Shown in pieces: positions 33,557 to 37,968 of a stretch of DNA of 37,968 nt. Location: positions 1-37,968 of the forward strand of contig SVEO01000016.1 in NCBI GenBank assembly GCA_015057275.1, written 5' to 3'. How positions within the stretch are numbered: position 1 is the first letter of the stretch; every line of letters starts with the position of its first letter. Origin of the DNA: Lachnospiraceae bacterium. Lineage in GTDB: Bacteria > Bacillota > Clostridia > Lachnospirales > Lachnospiraceae. The position numbers were made by a program, and so were the translations under genes. The notes beneath the pieces are model-generated. The model made no database searches, was not told the origin of the DNA, and saw nothing but the letters and a program-made list of their open reading frames with translations.

Positions 33557-36500
33557 ATGGCAACAATAAGAGACCTCATTTACCCTTTGGGTATTGACAT
33601 CGGTTCGACAACAGTAAAAATTGCAATTATAAATGAGAAAAATGAGATTCTCTTCTCAGATTATGCGAGACATTACGCGAATATTCAGGATACTTTGGCA
33701 TCCTTAATTTTGAAAGCCAAAGATTTGCTTGGTGACATTACGCTTTCACCGGTTATTACCGGTTCCGGCGGTTTGACACTGGCAAAACACTTAGAAGTAC
33801 CTTTTGTACAGGAGGTTGTGGCTGTAGCCACTTCACTTCAGGACTACGCACCACACTGCGATGTTGCGATTGAACTTGGCGGTGAGGATGCAAAAATTAT
33901 TTATTTTACGAATGGTATCGAGCAGCGTATGAACGGCATCTGTGCCGGCGGTACAGGTTCATTTATCGACCAAATGGCATCTCTTTTGCAGACGGATGCT
34001 TCCGGTCTGAATGAATACGCAAAAAATTATCACATGATTTATCCGATTGCTGCACGTTGCGGCGTGTTTGCAAAGACCGATATTCAGCCGTTAATCAACG
34101 AAGGGGCAACACGCGAAGATTTGTCCGCTTCGATTTTTCAGGCGGTAGTCAATCAGACCATCAGCGGTTTGGCCTGCGGCAAGCCGATTCGTGGCAACGT
34201 GGCGTTTCTCGGTGGTCCGCTACACTTCCTGCCGGAACTGAAAGCGGCATTTATCCGTACCTTAAATTTGGCAGATGAACAGGTAATTGCACCGGAACAT
34301 TCGCATTTGTTTGCGGCGCTTGGCTCGGTAATGACTTCCAAGAGAGACTGCGCGATTGTACTGACGGATCTTGCCGACCGTTTGTCGCGCGGTATCGAAA
34401 TGGATTTTGAAATCAAACGCATTGACCCGCTCTTTGAAAGCGAGGCTGCATACGAAGAATTTACCGCCCGCCATAATCTGCATGCGATAAAGAAGGGCGA
34501 TTTATCTACCTATTCCGGCGACTGTTATCTGGGTATTGACGCAGGTTCCACAACAACAAAGATTGCTTTGGTCGGTGAAGATGGTTCCCTGCTCTACTCT
34601 TTCTATAGCAACAATAACGGCAGCCCGCTGGCTACGACCATCCGCGCGATGAAGGAAATTCATCAACAGATGCCTCCGTGCTCGCGCATTGCTTATTCCT
34701 GTTCTACCGGTTACGGCGAGGCGCTTTTAAAAGCAGCTCTGATGCTCGATGAAGGCGAGGTAGAGACCATTTCTCACTATTATGCAGCCGCATTCTTCGA
34801 GCCGGAAGTTGATTGCATTCTCGACATCGGCGGTCAAGACATGAAATGTATCAAGATTAAGAATCAGACAGTTGACAGCGTGCAGTTAAACGAGGCCTGC
34901 TCATCCGGCTGTGGCTCCTTTATCGAAACATTTGCAAAATCATTGAATTATTCAATTAACGATTTTGCAAAGGAAGCGCTTTTTGCGAAAAATCCGGTTG
35001 ATCTCGGTACAAGATGTACCGTATTTATGAATTCAAATGTAAAGCAGGCACAGAAAGAAGGCGCGTCCGTTGCCGACATTTCTGCCGGGCTTGCTTACTC
35101 TGTAATAAAAAATGCATTATATAAAGTAATTAAGATAACTGACCCTTCTGACCTCGGCACAAAGGTTGTCGTGCAGGGCGGTACCTTCTACAATGACGCA
35201 GTTTTACGCAGCTTTGAGACGATTTCCGGATGTGAGGCTGTACGTCCGGACATTGCAGGTATCATGGGCGCGTTTGGTGCGGCACTGATTGCGCGCGAGC
35301 GCCATGAAGGAAAGCAGACGTCGATGCTCTCCATTGACAAGATTCTTAATTTAGAATATGAGACGTCGATGGCGCGCTGTCGCGGCTGTACCAACGCATG
35401 TATGCTGACAATTAACAAGTTCTCCGCCGGACGCCGCTATATTTCCGGCAACCGTTGCGAGCGCGGTATCGGTGAGCTGAAAAATAAAGAACAGATTCCA
35501 AATTTATTTGATTATAAAAACAAGCGCATATTCGCTTACGAGCCGCTTCCGCTGGAAGAGGCGCCGCGCGGCGAAATCGGTATTCCTCGTGTGTTAAATC
35601 TTTACGAGAATTTTCCATACTGGGCGACATTCTTTAAAGCGCTTGGTTTCTCCGTAAAGCTTTCCCCGGAATCCACACGCAAGATTTACGAGCTCGGCAT
35701 TGAGTCAATTCCGAGTGAATCCGAATGTTACCCGGCAAAACTGGCACACGGACATATTAGCTGGCTGATTCGCAATGGCGTTAAAACCATCTTTTACCCT
35801 TGCATTCCTTATGAGCGCAACGAGACACCGGAAGCGAACAATCACTACAATTGTCCGATTGTTACATCGTACGCAGAAAATATAAAAAACAATGTCGAAG
35901 AATTGGAAACAGAGAATATTCGCTTCTTAAATCCGTTTATGGCATTTACCAATGAAGAAATTTTGACGAATCGTCTGATTGCGATTTTTGCGGAAGAATA
36001 CCCGGAAATCCCTCGTTTGGAAGTGAAACAGGCAGCAACTCTCGCCTGGGCTGAGCTGATGGCTGTCCGCCGCGACATGCAGTTAAAGGGCGAGGAAACA
36101 CTCGCTTACATGGAGCGCGAAGGAAAGCGCGGTATTGTGTTAGCCGGTCGTCCATATCATGTGGATCCGGAAATTAACCACGGTATCCCGGAATTAATTA
36201 ATTCCTACGGCATTGCCGTGCTGACAGAGGATTCTGTTTCGCACCTAGGTAAGGTAGAGCGCCCGCTTATCGTTATGGACCAATGGATGTATCATTCCCG
36301 TTTGTACGCCGCTGCTGCGTTTGTAAAAACGCGCAATGATTTGGATTTGATTCAGCTAAATTCCTTCGGTTGCGGCCTCGATGCTGTTACTACCGACTGC
36401 GTCAGTGATATTTTGACAAAATCCGACAAGATTTACACCGTATTAAAGATCGACGAGGTAAATAACCTCGGTGCGGCCCGCATCCGTATCCGTTCGCTGT

Positions 36501-37810
36501 TGTCGGCAATTCGAGTACGTGAAAACCGCAAAGCAAAACGCACGCTCGTTCCATCAAACATCAACCGAGTAGAATTCACAAAGGAAATGAAAGAAAGCGG
36601 ATACACGATTCTTTGTCCGCAGATGTCACCGATTCACTTCTCCCTGCTCGAACCGGCAATGCGTTCCTGTGGCTACAATATCGAAGTGTTGCAAAATGAC
36701 GGACACGATGCCGTAGATGTCGGCTTAAAATATGTAAATAACGATGCATGTTATCCATCCTTAATGGTTGTCGGTCAGATTATGGACGCACTGCTCTCCG
36801 GTCGTTATGACCTTGACAAGGTTGCGCTCATTATCACGCAGACCGGCGGCGGCTGCCGTGCTTCCAACTATATTGGTTTTATCCGCCGTGCTCTTGAACG
36901 TGCGGACATGGCTCAGATTCCGGTAATTTCACTGAGCGTGCAGGGTCTTGAAAAAAACTCTGGCTTTAAATTTACCCCATCGTTGCTTGTGAAGGCAATC
37001 CAGGGCGTGATTTACGGCGACGTCTTCATGCGTTGTCTCTATCGCATGCGTCCATACGAAATCATTGCCGGTTCTGCCAATGCGATACATAAAAAATGGG
37101 AATCTATTTGTGTTGAGTCTCTGACCAAGAAGGGCTTTAGCATGAATGAGTTTAGAAAAAATATTCATGGAATTGTGCGGGATTTCGATAATTTAGCAAT
37201 TAAAAATGAGAAAAAACCACGTGTTGGTATTGTCGGCGAGATTTTAGTTAAGTTCCTGCCGGCCGCTAACAACTATCTTGTGGAACTTTTGGAAAAAGAA
37301 GGTGCAGAGGCGGTTGTTCCTGATTTACTTGACTTCCTGCTCTACAGCTTCTACAACACGAATTTTAAAGCAGAGAATCTTGGTTCGAAGAAATCTTCTG
37401 CCACTATGAGTAACATCGGTATTTCCGCATTGGAATTCATGCGTAAGGAAGCACACAAAGCACTCTCGTTAAGCCGTCACTTCGATCCTCCGGCAAATAT
37501 TCAGGATTTGGGTGAAATGGCAAGCGCCATTGTTTCCGGTGGTAACCAGACCGGCGAAGGCTGGTTCTTGACCGGCGAAATGCTTGAGCTCATCCATAAC
37601 GGTGTGCCGAATATCGTCTGTACGCAACCGTTTGCCTGTCTGCCGAACCACATCGTCGGCAAGGGCGTTATTAAAGAGCTTCGCCGCCAGCATCCGGATG
37701 CCAACATCGTCGCAGTTGACTATGACCCGGGAGCCAGCGAGGTAAATCAATTAAATCGTATCAAATTGATGCTTGCCACTGCACAGAAGCAGTTAGATGC
37801 AATAGACTAA
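33557..37810 (+). CDS. Giant 2-hydroxyacyl-CoA dehydratase activase-like fusion protein
   Basis: A 1417-residue protein related to HgdC-type activases. Two ASKHA ATPase modules lie in tandem: [14 protein letters not shown] (about residue 12) with [11 protein letters not shown] and [10 protein letters not shown], and [14 protein letters not shown] (about 324) with [11 protein letters not shown] and [10 protein letters not shown]; each has the cysteines that in HgdC bridge a [4Fe-4S] cluster between two monomers. A motif CRGCTNAC lies near 607, then a DUF2229-type region ([17 protein letters not shown]), and from about 1019 a part resembling the dehydratase component ([28 protein letters not shown]). 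It may power an ATP-driven electron transfer, but no dehydratase genes are near. GGAG lies 8 bases before the ATG; the in-frame GTG at 33551 is too close to that site. Confidence 0.85.
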   Translation: MATIRDLIYPLGIDIGSTTVKIAIINEKNEILFSDYARHYANIQDTLASLILKAKDLLGDITLSPVITGSGGLTLAKHLEVPFVQEVVAVATSLQDYAPHCDVAIELGGEDAKIIYFTNGIEQRMNGICAGGTGSFIDQMASLLQTDASGLNEYAKNYHMIYPIAARCGVFAKTDIQPLINEGATREDLSASIFQAVVNQTISGLACGKPIRGNVAFLGGPLHFLPELKAAFIRTLNLADEQVIAPEHSHLFAALGSVMTSKRDCAIVLTDLADRLSRGIEMDFEIKRIDPLFESEAAYEEFTARHNLHAIKKGDLSTYSGDCYLGIDAGSTTTKIALVGEDGSLLYSFYSNNNGSPLATTIRAMKEIHQQMPPCSRIAYSCSTGYGEALLKAALMLDEGEVETISHYYAAAFFEPEVDCILDIGGQDMKCIKIKNQTVDSVQLNEACSSGCGSFIETFAKSLNYSINDFAKEALFAKNPVDLGTRCTVFMNSNVKQAQKEGASVADISAGLAYSVIKNALYKVIKITDPSDLGTKVVVQGGTFYNDAVLRSFETISGCEAVRPDIAGIMGAFGAALIARERHEGKQTSMLSIDKILNLEYETSMARCRGCTNACMLTINKFSAGRRYISGNRCERGIGELKNKEQIPNLFDYKNKRIFAYEPLPLEEAPRGEIGIPRVLNLYENFPYWATFFKALGFSVKLSPESTRKIYELGIESIPSESECYPAKLAHGHISWLIRNGVKTIFYPCIPYERNETPEANNHYNCPIVTSYAENIKNNVEELETENIRFLNPFMAFTNEEILTNRLIAIFAEEYPEIPRLEVKQAATLAWAELMAVRRDMQLKGEETLAYMEREGKRGIVLAGRPYHVDPEINHGIPELINSYGIAVLTEDSVSHLGKVERPLIVMDQWMYHSRLYAAAAFVKTRNDLDLIQLNSFGCGLDAVTTDCVSDILTKSDKIYTVLKIDEVNNLGAARIRIRSLLSAIRVRENRKAKRTLVPSNINRVEFTKEMKESGYTILCPQMSPIHFSLLEPAMRSCGYNIEVLQNDGHDAVDVGLKYVNNDACYPSLMVVGQIMDALLSGRYDLDKVALIITQTGGGCRASNYIGFIRRALERADMAQIPVISLSVQGLEKNSGFKFTPSLLVKAIQGVIYGDVFMRCLYRMRPYEIIAGSANAIHKKWESICVESLTKKGFSMNEFRKNIHGIVRDFDNLAIKNEKKPRVGIVGEILVKFLPAANNYLVELLEKEGAEAVVPDLLDFLLYSFYNTNFKAENLGSKKSSATMSNIGISALEFMRKEAHKALSLSRHFDPPANIQDLGEMASAIVSGGNQTGEGWFLTGEMLELIHNGVPNIVCTQPFACLPNHIVGKGVIKELRRQHPDANIVAVDYDPGASEVNQLNRIKLMLATAQKQLDAID

Positions 37811-37822
37811 TGTATAGAAAAA

Positions 37823-37835
37823 GGACCGAATCCGT
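37823..37835 (+). terminator. Left half of a terminator stem, cut by the IS element
   Basis: Shortly after the stop codon comes AAAAA then GGACCGAATCCGT. This resembles the left arm of the terminator at 12373-12414 (AAAAAGGAGGCCAATCCGT), where the matching right arm follows at once. Here the IS end follows instead, so the right arm is expected beyond the far end of the insertion. Confidence 0.5.
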
Positions 37836-37968
37836 TGAACTGACCCCCAAAAGTTAGACCAAAAATCTAACGATTGGGAGGTCGGTTTTTTATGTCTAAA
37901 TATAGCTACGAATTTAAGAAGAAGGTAGTTCTTGAATATTTAGCAGGAAAAGGTGGTCCTGTTATTCT
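37836..37968 (+). mobile_element. IS3-family insertion sequence, left end (cut by window edge)
   Basis: From 37836 the sequence TGAACTGACCCCCAAAAG, followed by TTAGAC, is a typical terminal inverted repeat of IS3-family elements of the IS150-like group. It is followed by a short GTTAGA/TCTAAC hairpin and a GGGAGG site ahead of a transposase first-frame gene. The element continues past the window, so its length, right end and target duplication cannot be seen. Confidence 0.85.
37892..37968 (+). CDS. IS3-family transposase first frame (OrfA), partial
   Basis: The first 25 codons of a helix-turn-helix protein are visible, beginning MSKYSYEFKKKVVLEYLAG, which is the standard opening of IS3-family OrfA/HTH_28-like proteins that bind the element ends. 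The rest lies outside the window. By family, OrfA is normally joined to an overlapping OrfB (DDE integrase) by a programmed -1 frameshift, which cannot be checked here. GGGAGG lies 10 bases upstream of the ATG. Confidence 0.85.
   Translation, partial: MSKYSYEFKKKVVLEYLAGKGGPVI

Overview
The window looks like a chromosomal segment of a low-to-moderate GC, Gram-positive anaerobe of the class Clostridia, most likely family Lachnospiraceae. The reasons are an Rnf complex in the clostridial order C-D-G-E-A-B, CpsB/BY-kinase style exopolysaccharide control, strong sigma-A type promoters, AGGAGG-type ribosome sites, and a very long 2-hydroxyacyl-CoA dehydratase activase-like protein. The family assignment is an inference from gene content. 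I saw no rRNA, tRNA or CRISPR array.

Layout. (1) 82-11161, minus strand: an exopolysaccharide/cell-surface glycan assembly operon read from a promoter near 11312-11340. In transcription order it encodes two GT4 glycosyltransferases, a radical SAM/SPASM protein, a third GT4, a thymidylate-kinase-like P-loop protein, an alkaline-phosphatase-superfamily protein, a GT2, a Wzy-like polymerase, a pyruvyl transferase-like protein and a GT14 (core-2/I-branching type) transferase. It probably continues beyond the left edge, since no flippase or initiating sugar-phosphate transferase is seen. (2) 11475-12362, plus strand: a TIGR01212/YhcC-type radical SAM gene with its own promoter, ending at a bidirectional terminator shared with (3). 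(3) 14318-12426, minus: ilvN, ilvC and a 73-residue unknown protein. (4) 21467-14487, minus: an ABC exporter, an Ig-like membrane protein, two tandem Wzz/BY-kinase proteins, a second Ig-like membrane protein and the CpsB/YwqE phosphatase. This looks like the control half of the polysaccharide system in (1). (5) 24009-21592, minus: leuS with a near-consensus promoter. (6) 30256-24128, minus: rnfCDGEAB followed 14 bases later by an EutH-like transporter, preceded by a long, highly structured leader with two tandem 71-bp repeats and a 55-nt near-perfect hairpin. (7) 32717-30682, minus: a rhomboid-like membrane protein with a zinc-ribbon tail and a YprB-like RNase H-fold exonuclease. (8) A divergent promoter pair at about 33450-33493 serves a LysM protein (minus) and a 1417-residue activase-like fusion (plus). 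(9) From 37836 the left end of an IS3-family element begins and runs off the window; it seems to have landed in the terminator of the activase-like gene.

How the parts work together. Blocks 1 and 4 form a Wzy-type polysaccharide pathway: glycosyltransferases build the repeat unit, the Wzy-like protein polymerises it, and the Wzz/BY-kinase pair and CpsB phosphatase control chain length and export by tyrosine phosphorylation. The Ig-like proteins may act outside the membrane as scaffolds. Block 6 is the ferredoxin:NAD+ ion pump of energy metabolism, with a transporter apparently coupled to it. The most novel-looking items are the structured rnf leader with its repeats, the Cys-rich tail on RnfE, the doubled BY-kinase/Ig-like/ABC arrangement, the radical SAM-kinase-phosphatase set inside the glycan operon, and the IS insertion that seems to split a terminator.
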